A DNA stretch of 64,000 bases, from NCBI GenBank assembly GCA_018815245.1, contig JAHIXK010000010.1, positions 124,001 through 188,000 on the forward strand. Reading direction: 5' to 3'. Of this stretch, positions 8,883 through 17,718 are shown piece after piece. This DNA is from Gammaproteobacteria bacterium (lineage in GTDB: Bacteria; Pseudomonadota; Gammaproteobacteria; Burkholderiales; Burkholderiaceae_B). Numbering within the stretch: the stretch's first letter is position 1; every line of letters begins with the position of its first letter. Under the pieces are notes generated by a model, which did not search any database, was not told where the DNA came from, and saw only the letters and a list, made by a program, of their open reading frames with translations. A program made the translations under genes and the position numbers.

Positions 8883-9883
8883 GATGGGTCCGCCTGACTG
8901 GAATTGAAACTTTGAACTGTGCGCAACAGGCCTCCGGGGCCGCCCACAACAATGGATTGACTACTCGACACAGCAGCGCCGAGAAAAGAGAGCACGGGCT
9001 TTTCATAACCCACTGTTACCCACTGCTCGCCATCGAGTCGGGCTACCGTGCCATTGGCACCCACACCATGGGGCACACCGGCGTGCATGAACAGGCGATA
9101 CAACGGTGCCTCGGTGGTGTTCTCAATACGGGTCCAACTTGTACCGCCATCGGTGGTTTTCAACACCTGCCCGGCCAGGCCGCTTGCGTAGCCCGTGGAT
9201 GGGTCAGTGAACAAGGTGTCGTAGGTGTAAAAATCGCCAGGAATGGGTTCACCACGCTGCCAGGTAAGGCCGGCATCTTCTGTAAAGGCCAGCATGCCGA
9301 ACTCGCCAAAGGCAATGCCGTGCGTGTCGCTGGTGAAAGCCAATGCAGTGAATTGTGCATCTTCATCAAAGTTCACCACACGCCAGGTTTTGCCTTGGTC
9401 TGTGGAATTGATCAAATGCGAACCTGAACCCACCACCCACCAACCGCTGCTGTGGCACTCAATGGCCACCGGGCTTGAAGGCTTGTCGAATTTTAAAGGC
9501 AACCAGTCTTTGAAATCACCAGAGGAAATCCACACGGTGTTGTACATATCGAGCATGGCTGCACTGCCATCGGGGCAAAATGCAGAATCAATGAAGGAAG
9601 CGGTGTTCGATACCTGCTTGCGGCTCCAGGTGTTACCACCGTCTGTGGACACAGTCACCACGCCGGTTTGCGTACCACCCACCACCTTGTTCCCATTGGC
9701 GCTCAGGGTTTGAACCACCTCGTAGCGCTCTACTGTTTTGCTCTCCTGCGCCACACTGGCTACAGGTTTCTCCGTGCTTTCCGCACAGGAATTCAACAAG
9801 GCAGCGCCAGCCACTGCAAGCACTGCCAAACTGATTGTTGATTTTTTTGGGCGCAAGGGCGCCCCTGAATATTGACTATTCAC
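8879..9883 (-). CDS. YCF48/BNR-repeat lipoprotein
   Basis: This 334-residue protein has a lipoprotein signal peptide (lipobox ALLNSC, Cys about residue 33) and repeated sialidase-type Asp-box motifs, for example STDGGNTWSR, STDQGKTWRV, TEDAGLTWQR and TTDGGTSWTR. It is therefore a predicted beta-propeller related to the photosystem II stability factor YCF48. In non-photosynthetic proteobacteria such proteins often sit beside MMPL-DUF1302-DUF1329 genes, as here, and may be assembly or accessory factors for the transporter. It is separated from dmpI by 72 bp and overlaps the MMPL gene by 4 bp. Confidence 0.85.
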   Translation of the reverse strand: MNSQYSGAPLRPKKSTISLAVLAVAGAALLNSCAESTEKPVASVAQESKTVERYEVVQTLSANGNKVVGGTQTGVVTVSTDGGNTWSRKQVSNTASFIDSAFCPDGSAAMLDMYNTVWISSGDFKDWLPLKFDKPSSPVAIECHSSGWWVVGSGSHLINSTDQGKTWRVVNFDEDAQFTALAFTSDTHGIAFGEFGMLAFTEDAGLTWQRGEPIPGDFYTYDTLFTDPSTGYASGLAGQVLKTTDGGTSWTRIENTTEAPLYRLFMHAGVPHGVGANGTVARLDGEQWVTVGYEKPVLSFLGAAVSSSQSIVVGGPGGLLRTVQSFNSSQADPS

Positions 9884-9955
9884 AATGTCTCCTGCCTTCT
9901 ATGTTTGGCAAATGAAAAGCCGCCTGATTTTTATGTGCGACGTTTCTTTAATCGT

Positions 9956-10147
9956 TCAGCGTCCACGGTCCTTTGCAGACACACCTGCAATGCCCCAGTT
10001 GGTGCTGGGCACTTCAATAATCTGCACACGGACTGATTCAATGGGTGCGCCCACCGCCTCAACCAAGGCTTGGCTTACCTTTTCAATCACCGCACGTTTC
10101 TGTTCTTCCGTGCGGCCTTCAATCAAATTGATTTGTGCAAATGGCAT
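9956..10147 (-). CDS. dmpI: 4-oxalocrotonate tautomerase
   Basis: This 63-residue protein is the usual size of 4-oxalocrotonate tautomerase. After removal of Met the catalytic Pro1 is exposed (MPFAQINLIEGR), and the conserved Arg residues (R12, and R39 or near it) and the NWGIAG block are present. It converts 2-hydroxymuconate to 2-oxo-3-hexenedioate in the oxalocrotonate branch of meta cleavage. It is the last pathway enzyme of the canonical dmpC-D-E-F-G-H-I order, 11 bp after dmpH. Confidence 0.93.
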   Translation of the reverse strand: MPFAQINLIEGRTEEQKRAVIEKVSQALVEAVGAPIESVRVQIIEVPSTNWGIAGVSAKDRGR

Positions 10148-10158
10148 GTTTGAACTCC

Positions 10159-10947
10159 TTACTCAAAACGCAGGCCAACCTGGCCCAAGCCCTGCACATG
10201 CAAGGTCACGTTGTCACCTGCTTCCACAGCCACTGCTTCTGTAATACCGCCCGACAATATCAGCGAACCGGCAGGTACAAACTGGTCGCGCTTGGCCAAC
10301 TCATTGGCCAGCATGGCAATGGCTGCAGCCGGGTGGCCCACCACCGCAGCGCCTGCACCAAAGGCAACAGACACACCGTTTTTCTCCAGCACAATGCCGG
10401 TGGTTTTCAGGTCCATGCCATCGACTGGTTTCATGGTGCCGCCCACCACAAAACGTGCGGCAGATGTGTTATCTGCAATCACGCTTTTCAAATCGAACTT
10501 GAAATCGCGGTAGCGGGAATCAATCACTTCAATCGCGGGCATTACAAAATCAGTGGCTGCCAGCACCGTGGCAATATTGCAACCGGGGCCGCGCAAATCG
10601 GCCTTGGTTACGAATGCAATTTCAGGTTCTACCTTGGGGTGAATTAGCTCGTTCACTTTCACGGCTGACCCTTCAGGCACGCTGAAGTAATCGGCCAGAA
10701 AACCAAACACCGGCGTGTCCACACCCATTTGCTTCATCTTGGAGTGCGAGGTTAAACCCGCTTTCAAGCCCACAATGCGCACACCCCGGCGTTCTTTGCG
10801 GGCACGAATTTCATCCTGAATGGCGTAGGCATCGTCCCAATCCATGTCGGGGTGGTCATCGGTAATCTTCACCACATCGTGCGCATTCAGCTCTGCGCTC
10901 TCCAGGTGCTCCGCAAGTGCGGAAATTGTTTTCGGATCGAGTTTCAT
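10159..10947 (-). CDS. dmpH: 4-oxalocrotonate decarboxylase
   Basis: This 262-residue protein belongs to the fumarylacetoacetate-hydrolase-like hydratase/decarboxylase family. It decarboxylates 2-oxo-3-hexenedioate to 2-oxopent-4-enoate. Visible family blocks are [10 protein letters not shown] (metal-binding acidic residues), [15 protein letters not shown] and SAARFVVGG. It is a paralogue of dmpE (12924-13706), sharing the same fold and many of these blocks; in DmpE/DmpH systems the two proteins form a complex. The start overlaps the dmpG stop (ATGA, 10944-10947). Assignment as H rather than E rests on gene order and on the closer match to decarboxylase-type sequence. Confidence 0.9.
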   Translation of the reverse strand: MKLDPKTISALAEHLESAELNAHDVVKITDDHPDMDWDDAYAIQDEIRARKERRGVRIVGLKAGLTSHSKMKQMGVDTPVFGFLADYFSVPEGSAVKVNELIHPKVEPEIAFVTKADLRGPGCNIATVLAATDFVMPAIEVIDSRYRDFKFDLKSVIADNTSAARFVVGGTMKPVDGMDLKTTGIVLEKNGVSVAFGAGAAVVGHPAAAIAMLANELAKRDQFVPAGSLILSGGITEAVAVEAGDNVTLHVQGLGQVGLRFE

Positions 10948-11972
10948 GCTGCGCTCCTTGCGCGGGCCATGGTCATGGCCGTGTCTTCAATCATGTCTTC
11001 CTGGCCACCCACCATGCCGCGTCGGCCAAGCTCAACAAGAATTTCACGGGCGCTGATGCCGTACTTTTTCTCGGCACGTTTGGCAAACAACAGGAAGCTG
11101 GAATAGACACCGGCATAACCCAAGGTCATGGAGTCACGGTCAATGCGAATGGGGTGATCCATGATTGGCACCACCAGGTCTTCGGCCACATCGGAAATCT
11201 TGAACACATCCACACCGGTGTTAATGCCCATGCGCTCACACACCGCCACCAACACTTCCATGGGTGTGTTGCCAGCGCCTGCACCCAAACCGGCTGCGGC
11301 TGCATCAATGCGGCGTGCGCCCGCGCGAATGGCTTCGATCGAGTTGGAAACACCCATCGAGAGGTTGTGGTGGCCATGAAAACCAATTTCGGTTTCAGGC
11401 TTCAAGGCCTGGCGCACTGCGTCGATTTTTTCGTACACATCTTCGGGCAACATGTAGCCCGCAGAATCGGTGACATAAATACAGTTGGCACCGTAGCCTT
11501 CCATCAGTTTGGCTTGTTCAACCAACTTGTCGGCGCTGGCCATGTGGGCCATCATCAAGAACCCCACGGTGTCCATGTCCAGCTTGCGCGCATAGGTAAT
11601 GTGCTGCTCGCTCACATCGGCCTCAGTACAATGCGTGGCAACACGAATGGTGTGTACGCCCAATTCTTTGGCCATTTTCAAATGGTCAACAGTGCCAATG
11701 CCGGGTAACAACAAAGCCGACACTTTGGCCTGCTTCATGGCAGGAATCACGGTGCTTAAATACTCTTCGTCGCTGTGCGCCGGAAAGCCATAGTTCACGG
11801 ATGAACCACCCAAACCATCGCCATGGGTCACTTCAATCAGCGGCACACCTGCTTCATCCAGTCCCTTGGAAATGCTCAGCATTTGTTCCAGGCTCATCAA
11901 GTGGCGCTTGGGGTGCATGCCATCGCGAAGCGTCATGTCATGCACTTTGATTTCAATTCCTTTCAAGTTCAT
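10944..11972 (-). CDS. dmpG: 4-hydroxy-2-oxovalerate aldolase
   Basis: This 342-residue DRE-TIM metallolyase cleaves 4-hydroxy-2-oxovalerate to pyruvate and acetaldehyde. The N-terminal [11 protein letters not shown] (residues 14-24) supplies the catalytic Arg and metal-binding Asp. The later [13 protein letters not shown] supplies the two metal-binding His, and the [15 protein letters not shown] block is typical of the family. It is expected to channel acetaldehyde to its partner DmpF, whose gene ends 11 bp upstream (11984). A clear AAGGAG ribosome site precedes the ATG. Confidence 0.95.
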   Translation of the reverse strand: MNLKGIEIKVHDMTLRDGMHPKRHLMSLEQMLSISKGLDEAGVPLIEVTHGDGLGGSSVNYGFPAHSDEEYLSTVIPAMKQAKVSALLLPGIGTVDHLKMAKELGVHTIRVATHCTEADVSEQHITYARKLDMDTVGFLMMAHMASADKLVEQAKLMEGYGANCIYVTDSAGYMLPEDVYEKIDAVRQALKPETEIGFHGHHNLSMGVSNSIEAIRAGARRIDAAAAGLGAGAGNTPMEVLVAVCERMGINTGVDVFKISDVAEDLVVPIMDHPIRIDRDSMTLGYAGVYSSFLLFAKRAEKKYGISAREILVELGRRGMVGGQEDMIEDTAMTMARARSAA

Positions 11973-11983
11973 GGTGTTTCTCC

Positions 11984-12898
11984 TTACGCGCTCACGGTGG
12001 GTTCAAGGGTCAGCTTGCCGCTCAGAATTTCTTCGGCAAACATTTCAGCAGTGCGGGCCGCGGCGGCGGTCATGATGTCCAGGTTGCCAGCGTATTTGGG
12101 CAGGTAATCACCCAGGCCTTCTACCTGCATGAATACCGACACGCGGTTGCCATCAAACACAGGGCCGTTCACCAGCGTGTAACCGGGCACGTACTTCTGC
12201 ACTTCCTTGATCATGTCGTGAACAGACCTGATGATTGCCTCCTGATCGGGTGTGCCCTCCACCAGGCAGTGAACGGTGTCGCGCATGATCAGGGGCGGCT
12301 CAGCCGGGTTGATGATGATGATGGCCTTGCCCTTTTTGGCGCCGCCCACTTTTTCCACGGCACCCGCTGTGGTGCGCGTGAATTCATCAATGTTTTTGCG
12401 TGTACCAGGGCCCACGGATTTGGATGAAACCGTGGCCACAATTTCGCCGTAGCTTACCGGCTGCACTCGAGAAATGGCGTACACCATCGGGATGGTCGCC
12501 TGCCCACCGCAAGTCACCATGTTCACGTTCATTTCACGCTTGCCCACATGTTCAATCAGGTTGACGGGTGGCACACAGAAAGGCCCAACCGCTGCGGGTG
12601 TCAGGTCAATCATCAACACACCCAACTCGTTCAGCTTGCGGCTGTTCTCGGCATGTACATAAGCGCTGGTCGCATCGAATGCAATTTGAACGCCATCGGC
12701 CTCAACGTGCGGCAGTAAACCATCCACACCTTCGGCCGTGGTTTTAATGCCCATTTCACGCGCACGCTTCAAGCCATCGGATTCTGGATCGATGCCCACC
12801 ATCCAAACCGGTTCAAGCACAGTGCTGCGTTTCAGTTTCATCAACAAATCGGTGCCAATGTTGCCGGGGCCGATCAGTGCGCATTTGATTTTTTTCAT
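11984..12898 (-). CDS. dmpF: Acetaldehyde dehydrogenase (acylating)
   Basis: This 304-residue enzyme converts acetaldehyde plus CoA to acetyl-CoA with NAD+. The Rossmann motif is [11 protein letters not shown] (residues 7-17), and the catalytic Cys is C130 in [11 protein letters not shown]. The start was placed at the ATG ending at 12898 rather than the upstream in-frame ATG at 12961, because [10 protein letters not shown] is the family N-terminus and an AAGGAA ribosome site precedes it; the longer frame would overlap dmpE. It forms the aldolase-dehydrogenase complex with DmpG. Confidence 0.95.
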   Translation of the reverse strand: MKKIKCALIGPGNIGTDLLMKLKRSTVLEPVWMVGIDPESDGLKRAREMGIKTTAEGVDGLLPHVEADGVQIAFDATSAYVHAENSRKLNELGVLMIDLTPAAVGPFCVPPVNLIEHVGKREMNVNMVTCGGQATIPMVYAISRVQPVSYGEIVATVSSKSVGPGTRKNIDEFTRTTAGAVEKVGGAKKGKAIIIINPAEPPLIMRDTVHCLVEGTPDQEAIIRSVHDMIKEVQKYVPGYTLVNGPVFDGNRVSVFMQVEGLGDYLPKYAGNLDIMTAAAARTAEMFAEEILSGKLTLEPTVSA

Positions 12899-12923
12899 GA
12901 TTGAATTCCTTTTGCCTTGTGAC

Positions 12924-13706
12924 TTATGCGAAGCGAACTGAGCAATTGCCAATGCCACCAATGGACATGTGCAGCGAGTCGCCTGCCTTCACGGGAATGA
13001 GTGCTGCCAGAGAACCTGACAGAATGATTTCGCCAGCCTTTAAGCCAATGCCCAAACGGCCCAGCGTATTGGTCAACCACACAATGGCATTCACAGGGTG
13101 GCCCAGTGCCGCCGCACCTGCACCAGTGCCCACAATGTCGCCGTTCTTTTGCAGCACCATGCCGCAGGTGAACAGGTCTGCTTTGCGGGGATCAACCACG
13201 CGGTCACCCAGCACAATTGCGCCGCACGATGCGTTGTCAGCCACGGTGTCCTGAATCTTGATTTTCCAGTCGGCAATGCGTGAATCCACAATCTCGAAAC
13301 ACGCCATCACGCCTTCGGTGGCGGCCAGTACATCAGCAGCAGTGACACCGGGGCCCATCAAATCGCGCTTCATCAAAAAGGCAATTTCGCCTTCCGCACG
13401 CGGTTGAATCAGGCTGGCTGCCTCTATGGCTTCGCCTTCGTTGTAAACCATGCCGTTGAGCAGGTAGCCAAAGTCGGGCTGGTGCACATTCAGCATGTTC
13501 ATCACCGCGGCACTGGTTACACCAATTTTTTTGCCGATCACATGCTCACCCTTGTCCAGCCTGCGGAAAATCATGCGTTGCTGAATGTGGTACGCATCTT
13601 CAATCGTGATATCAAAACCACGACTGGTCAGCGGTTCAATGGTGTGGCGTTGGCTCAGTGCGTTGTACAGTTCATCGCCCAAGTCGCGAATTCGAGTTGC
13701 GTCCAT
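12924..13706 (-). CDS. dmpE: 2-oxopent-4-enoate (2-hydroxypenta-2,4-dienoate) hydratase
   Basis: This 260-residue protein of the same fold as DmpH adds water to 2-oxopent-4-enoate to give 4-hydroxy-2-oxovalerate. Family blocks are [29 protein letters not shown] (only partly conserved with DmpH), RAEGEIAF with the metal-binding acidic pair, and [14 protein letters not shown]. It sits between dmpD (5 bp upstream) and dmpF, the standard order, and the VTSAAV-VHQPDFG pattern is characteristic of the hydratase. Confidence 0.92.
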   Translation of the reverse strand: MDATRIRDLGDELYNALSQRHTIEPLTSRGFDITIEDAYHIQQRMIFRRLDKGEHVIGKKIGVTSAAVMNMLNVHQPDFGYLLNGMVYNEGEAIEAASLIQPRAEGEIAFLMKRDLMGPGVTAADVLAATEGVMACFEIVDSRIADWKIKIQDTVADNASCGAIVLGDRVVDPRKADLFTCGMVLQKNGDIVGTGAGAAALGHPVNAIVWLTNTLGRLGIGLKAGEIILSGSLAALIPVKAGDSLHMSIGGIGNCSVRFA

Positions 13707-13711
13707 TTGCT

Positions 13712-14542
13712 TTAAGCCTCTTGCAGGAAGTCGGTCACCAGGCGCTCAAAGCGCGCGGTGTGTTCAATCTGGGTCCAGTGGCCGCACTTGCCGTACACAT
13801 GCAATTGCGAGTCCACAATCATTTCGTGCAGGCACAGCGAAGTGCTCAACGGGATCACTTGGTCATCGCGACCATGCACAATCAGCGTGCTTTTGTTCAG
13901 TGCGCGAATGTCGCTTTCATGGCTGGCCATGGCGTCTACCCAACGCTGTCGCGGTGCGGGAAACATGGCGGAGAAACTTTCCTGAAAACCGGGGCGAATA
14001 CTGGCCTGAAACCGCAGTTGCGCCAGTTCGTCATTCACCAAACTGCGGTCGAAGGCGAAGTAATCCATAATGCGGCGCATGTTCTCGAATGAAGGCTGAT
14101 AGCCCCACACCGCATCCAAGCCTTCGGTGATTGGAAATGGCACACCCACACTGCCCATCAACACCAGTTTGCGAACACGCTCGGGGTGACGAATGGCCAA
14201 GGCCAATGCCACAGCACCGCCAAAGGAGTTGCCAATCAAATCGGTTTGTTCAATGTTCAGCGCATCCATCACGCCAATGGCGTGGGCCACCCAGTTGTCC
14301 AAATTGTATTGGTAGCCTTGGCGACGCTCAGTGAAACCGAAGCCCACCATGTCTGGGGCCACCACACGGAATTGTTTTGCAAAACCGGGTATCACCAAGC
14401 GCCAGTTCGCCCAAGCCGAAACACCGGGGCCTGAACCGTGAATCAACATCAGGTTCTTGCCCTGGCCTTGATCGTGATAATTCGTTTGAAGGCCATTGGC
14501 CTGAATGCTCAATCCAATTTCAGGTGAAGCAGGTGCGTTCAT
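13712..14542 (-). CDS. dmpD: 2-hydroxymuconic semialdehyde hydrolase
   Basis: This 276-residue alpha/beta hydrolase cleaves formate (or another acid) from meta ring-fission products. The oxyanion region is LIHGSGPGVSAWANW, the nucleophile elbow is GNSFGG, the acid residue is in VHGRDDQVIP, and the catalytic His is in GKCGHWTQIE. It provides the hydrolytic branch that handles ketone ring-fission products such as those from methylcatechols, while dmpC starts the oxidative branch. A strong AAGGAG site precedes the ATG. Confidence 0.93.
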   Translation of the reverse strand: MNAPASPEIGLSIQANGLQTNYHDQGQGKNLMLIHGSGPGVSAWANWRLVIPGFAKQFRVVAPDMVGFGFTERRQGYQYNLDNWVAHAIGVMDALNIEQTDLIGNSFGGAVALALAIRHPERVRKLVLMGSVGVPFPITEGLDAVWGYQPSFENMRRIMDYFAFDRSLVNDELAQLRFQASIRPGFQESFSAMFPAPRQRWVDAMASHESDIRALNKSTLIVHGRDDQVIPLSTSLCLHEMIVDSQLHVYGKCGHWTQIEHTARFERLVTDFLQEA

Positions 14543-14552
14543 CGTGGGCTCC

Positions 14553-16007
14553 TTACAGCTTCACGCAAATGTTTTTCAGTTCGGTGTAAAACTCCAGCGA
14601 GTGCACACCCCCTTCCCGGCCAATGCCCGATTGCTTTGCACCACCAAATGGCGTGCGCAAGTCGCGCAGGAACCAGCTATTCACCCAGGCCAAGCCCACT
14701 TCAATCGAGGCAGCGACACGGTGTGCTTTGGCCAGATTCTGTGTCCACACGGCAGTTGAAAGGCCGTACACATTGTTGTTGGCACGTGCCACCACTTCCG
14801 CTTCAGAATCGAAGGGAGCAATGTGGCAACAAGGGCCGAAAATTTCTTCTACGCACACGGCGGCATCGTCGTCCAAACCGGTCCAGATGGTGGGCTGCAC
14901 CCATGCACCGTGGTTCAAATCGCCGGGCATCTCGAACGCGCCGCCACCTGTCACTACGGTTGCACCCTGCTCCACCGCCTTGCGGTAATAGCCCAATACC
15001 TTGTCGCGGTGTTCCTGTGAAATCACCGGACCAATGCCAGTGACTTGGTTCTCGGGCAGGCCGGGCTTCAGTCCTTCTGCGCCCTTCTTCATGGCGGCCA
15101 CAAACTTGTTGAAAATCGGGCGCTCTACATACACACGTTCAGTGCCCAAACACACTTGCCCGCTGTTGGCAAAAACCGAACGCATGGTGCCTTCAATGGC
15201 TGCATCGAAATCACAATCGGCAAACACAATGGCGGCATTCTTGCCACCCATTTCCAGACTGACAGGGCGTGCACCGTGTGCCGCAGCCTTCATGATGGCT
15301 GCGCCTGTGCGGGTTTCGCCGGTGAAAGTAATTGCATTCACATCGGGGTGGGTTGTGACAAACTCACCTGCGGAATCAGGGCCAAAGCCGTGCACCACGT
15401 TGTACACGCCGGGAGGCACGCCCACTTTGTTCATCACCTCGCCCAACAAGGCAGCAGTTTGTGGAGTTTCTTCCGAGGGCTTCACCACCACCGTGTTGCC
15501 ACAGGCCAGCGCTGGGCCGACTTTCCAGGTCATCAACAACAAAGGAAGATTCCAGGGGCAAATGACGCCCACCACCCCAACAGGCCTGCGCAGTGCGTAG
15601 TTGATCGCGCCGCGGCCATCGGGCGTCGCCATTTCGAAACACTCAGTGGCCACATTTTTCACCGTATCGGCAAACACCTTGAAGTTGGCTGCGCCCCGGG
15701 GAATGTCAATGTGGCTGGCCAGGCTCACTGGCTTGCCGGTGTCGGCCACCTCGGCCTGCAAAAAATCATCAAAACGGCGGTTAATTTCATCGGCCACCGC
15801 GTAAAGCATTTGCGCCCGGTCGGCCACTGTCATCTTGCCCCAAGGTCCGTTCAAAGCAGCCTTGGCAGCAGCCACGGCATCGTTCACCTGTGCGCGGCTG
15901 GCTTCATGTACCTGCGCAATTACCGCGTTATTCAAGGGTGAGTGCTTGGGGAATGTTTTTCCCGTTGCGACGAATTCCCCGTTGATGAAGTTCAAGACTT
16001 CTTTCAT
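14553..16007 (-). CDS. dmpC: 2-hydroxymuconic semialdehyde dehydrogenase
   Basis: This 484-residue NAD+-dependent aldehyde dehydrogenase oxidises 2-hydroxymuconic semialdehyde to 2-hydroxymuconate. Visible are the cofactor block ICPWNLPLLLMTWK, the catalytic Glu in SLEMGGKN and the catalytic Cys in NSGQVCLGTERVYV. The start is set at the ATG ending at 16007 (MKEVLNFINGEFV), 9 nt behind AAGGA; the longer frame would need a TTG at 16025. It is the first gene of the operon, with a sigma-70-like promoter at 16045-16073 and the GntR gene divergent upstream. Confidence 0.95.
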   Translation of the reverse strand: MKEVLNFINGEFVATGKTFPKHSPLNNAVIAQVHEASRAQVNDAVAAAKAALNGPWGKMTVADRAQMLYAVADEINRRFDDFLQAEVADTGKPVSLASHIDIPRGAANFKVFADTVKNVATECFEMATPDGRGAINYALRRPVGVVGVICPWNLPLLLMTWKVGPALACGNTVVVKPSEETPQTAALLGEVMNKVGVPPGVYNVVHGFGPDSAGEFVTTHPDVNAITFTGETRTGAAIMKAAAHGARPVSLEMGGKNAAIVFADCDFDAAIEGTMRSVFANSGQVCLGTERVYVERPIFNKFVAAMKKGAEGLKPGLPENQVTGIGPVISQEHRDKVLGYYRKAVEQGATVVTGGGAFEMPGDLNHGAWVQPTIWTGLDDDAAVCVEEIFGPCCHIAPFDSEAEVVARANNNVYGLSTAVWTQNLAKAHRVAASIEVGLAWVNSWFLRDLRTPFGGAKQSGIGREGGVHSLEFYTELKNICVKL

Positions 16008-16044
16008 TGCATTTTTCCTTGCCAATCGATTAAATCACCAACAA

Positions 16045-16073
16045 ACGATAAAACTTATTTTTCTCGACGTCAA
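16045..16073 (-). promoter_or_regulatory. Candidate sigma-70 promoter of the dmpC operon
   Basis: On the minus strand, TTGACG (16068-16073) and TATCGT (16045-16050) are 17 bp apart, a good sigma-70 match about 40 bp before the dmpC ATG. One of the 19-bp-phased TCTCGA repeats overlaps the spacer beside the -35 box, so binding there would interfere with the polymerase. No sigma-54 -24/-12 element was recognised in this gap. Confidence 0.55.
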
Positions 16074-16105
16074 TATATTTTCTCGAGACTTTTATTTTTC
16101 TTCGA
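16062..16105. repeat. Three 19-bp-phased TCGA-centred repeats, candidate GntR operator
   Basis: TCTCGA at 16062-16067, TCTCGA at 16081-16086 and TCTTCGA ending at 16105 place their TCGA cores at 16064, 16083 and 16102, exactly 19 bp apart. Each is followed by an A/T-rich stretch. They lie between the two divergent promoters. FCD-type GntR repressors commonly bind such sites in the gap they share with their targets. Spacing is seen directly; the role is inferred. Confidence 0.5.
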
Positions 16106-16110
16106 CAATA

Positions 16111-16138
16111 TTGATTAGCGCCGCAACTCGACTACAAT
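16111..16138 (+). promoter_or_regulatory. Promoter of the GntR-family gene
   Basis: TTGATT (16111-16116) and TACAAT (16133-16138) are separated by 16 bp, a close sigma-70 match. The -10 box overlaps the in-frame ATG at 16137, so that codon cannot lie within the transcript from this promoter, and the ATG at 16170 behind GGGGTGTG is the better start. Confidence 0.65.
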
Positions 16139-16169
16139 GGCGAAACAGAAAGAATTTTTTGGGGTGTGT

Positions 16170-16880
16170 ATGAATGAAGTGGTCTCATTGCCGGGTAGCG
16201 TCACCAACGGGGAAAGCCTGACCCTGGCCGAAACGGCCTACCGCAAGCTACGCGTCGACATTATTGAAGGTGTGCACAAACCTGGTACCAAATTGCGCGT
16301 TGAACACCTGAAAAACGATTACGAGGTGGGCGCAGGCACCCTGCGCGAGGCCCTGCAACTGTTACTGAATGACGGGCTGGTGGTGGCGCAAGGGCACCGG
16401 GGGTTTACCGTGGCCCCCATGTCTGCTGAAGATTTTCAGGACATTACCCGCACCCGCGTGATGATTGAAACTGAAGCATTGCGACAGGCAATCGCGCTGG
16501 GCGATGACCAATGGGAAGCGGAAGTGATGGGGGCATTTCACATGCTAAGCCGCGCTGAATCGCGCCTGGGCGAAGAAACAGTTGAAACCCGAAGCGAGTG
16601 GGAACGCAAAAACCGCCTGTTTCACGACACGCTCATTTCCGCCTGCCCTTCCCGCTGGCTAAAACAGTTCCAGCATTTGCTGTACATGCAGTCAGAACGC
16701 TATCGCAGGCTGATTCTTTCCGAGAAACCCATTCCGCGCGACGTGCATTCTGAACACGAAGAAATTTTGAATGCCACACTGAATAGAAAGCCTGAACTGG
16801 CCACGCAGATTTTGGCAGAGCACATCAATCGTTCATTGATTGCAATACAGAAGCTTCCAAAAGACAGGTTTGGGAAGTAG
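16170..16880 (+). CDS. GntR-family transcriptional regulator, FCD (FadR-type) subgroup
   Basis: This 236-residue regulator has an N-terminal winged helix (LAETAYRKLRVDIIEGVHKPG, then the recognition part GAGTLREALQLLLNDGLV). An all-helical FCD ligand domain follows, with the expected Asp/His metal site residues (RTRVMIETEALR, FHDTLISACPS, HSEHEEILNATL). It is divergent from dmpC, with repeats between the two genes, so it is probably the local controller of the meta-cleavage operon, with a pathway intermediate as ligand. The XylR/DmpR-type activator at the window start would then act elsewhere, on upper-pathway promoters. The regulatory logic is inferred; the family is certain. Confidence 0.9.
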   Translation: MNEVVSLPGSVTNGESLTLAETAYRKLRVDIIEGVHKPGTKLRVEHLKNDYEVGAGTLREALQLLLNDGLVVAQGHRGFTVAPMSAEDFQDITRTRVMIETEALRQAIALGDDQWEAEVMGAFHMLSRAESRLGEETVETRSEWERKNRLFHDTLISACPSRWLKQFQHLLYMQSERYRRLILSEKPIPRDVHSEHEEILNATLNRKPELATQILAEHINRSLIAIQKLPKDRFGK

Positions 16881-16986
16881 TTGGCTTGCTTGAATAAAAA
16901 CTGACAATGCCTACCGTGCAGTTATTCATCCAAATTAAATCAACAATCGTTACACTAGTGATTGTCACCCAAAAAGTTGTAATGTG

Positions 16987-17529
16987 ATGTCCGACAAAAT
17001 ACTAATCCTGAATCAGCGGTTTGCCTGCACCACAGGCTTGGCAGTATTTATCGGGGTACCGGGTGCAACCCACGATCACGCCCACTGGACTCACCAAATT
17101 GCAATCGACATGGACAGTCACGATGTCGAATGTTTCTGCGAGGGACAGTGGATCAAATCCACCGGAGTATTTGTTCCAGCCGGTCACCCGCATCGCGTGG
17201 CCAACAGCCGTCAAATCAATCTGTTTTTTGACACCTCGGTGGACTGGATCGATGAAGTATTTGGCGGAGACCTCGATACCGCCTGCGGACGCGTACTGGA
17301 TCGGGACACGTTACAAGGCATTCAAAGCTGCTTCTATGAAGGCGTGGACATTGAAACCAGCATGGCCATTTTTGCCAAAGCATTTGAACTAAAAAGTCAA
17401 AATCATTCCAATCCGAGAACGGAACATCGCTGGGCAGAGGTGTTAAAAAAAGTAAAAGTGATTCAGCAAGATCAGGGCAACAAGACCGACCCCGAATACA
17501 GCAAACTTGGGGCTTTGTTCATGGCCTAA
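16987..17529 (+). CDS. Cupin-like sensor protein resembling an AraC N-terminal domain, without HTH
   Basis: This 180-residue protein has a jelly-roll-like pattern (ATHDHAHWTHQIAIDMD, then STGVFVPAGHPHRVAN) typical of the ligand-binding half of AraC-family regulators. The H-x-H and PAGxPHR elements could bind a metal or ligand. No helix-turn-helix follows: the frame stops at 17527, and neither shifted plus-strand frame in the next 190 bp shows one. It may be a stand-alone cupin or the remnant of a truncated regulator. A GTG at 16984 is an alternative start. Short inverted repeats (ACAATC/GATTGT, about 16940-16965) lie upstream. Function unknown. Confidence 0.6.
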   Translation: MSDKILILNQRFACTTGLAVFIGVPGATHDHAHWTHQIAIDMDSHDVECFCEGQWIKSTGVFVPAGHPHRVANSRQINLFFDTSVDWIDEVFGGDLDTACGRVLDRDTLQGIQSCFYEGVDIETSMAIFAKAFELKSQNHSNPRTEHRWAEVLKKVKVIQQDQGNKTDPEYSKLGALFMA

Positions 17530-17718
17530 GCTCTACTTCCGTCCCCGTTAAAAATGGGGGCATCACCACACCCTGTTTTACATTTTGCTACGCCGTAATG
17601 GGGAGGCCATTCTTTCAGCCGAACGATAGACTTTAAAGTAATCACCTGATCCGCCAGGCAACCTTGCGCAACGGCTTTTGTGAGCGCCCGCGAACTGTTG
17701 AACCCGAAGGAAAGCCTG

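Noticed and set aside
10917-11708. 263-residue His-rich plus-strand frame antisense to dmpG
   Set aside because: Composition reflects the complementary strand of a well-conserved aldolase; no independent evidence.
15045-15941. 298-residue plus-strand frame antisense to dmpC
   Set aside because: dmpC is complete with all catalytic residues; the antisense frame shows no family features.
17530-17718. Possible missing HTH of an AraC regulator through a frameshift
   Set aside because: All three plus-strand frames were read; none shows an AraC helix-turn-helix pattern.
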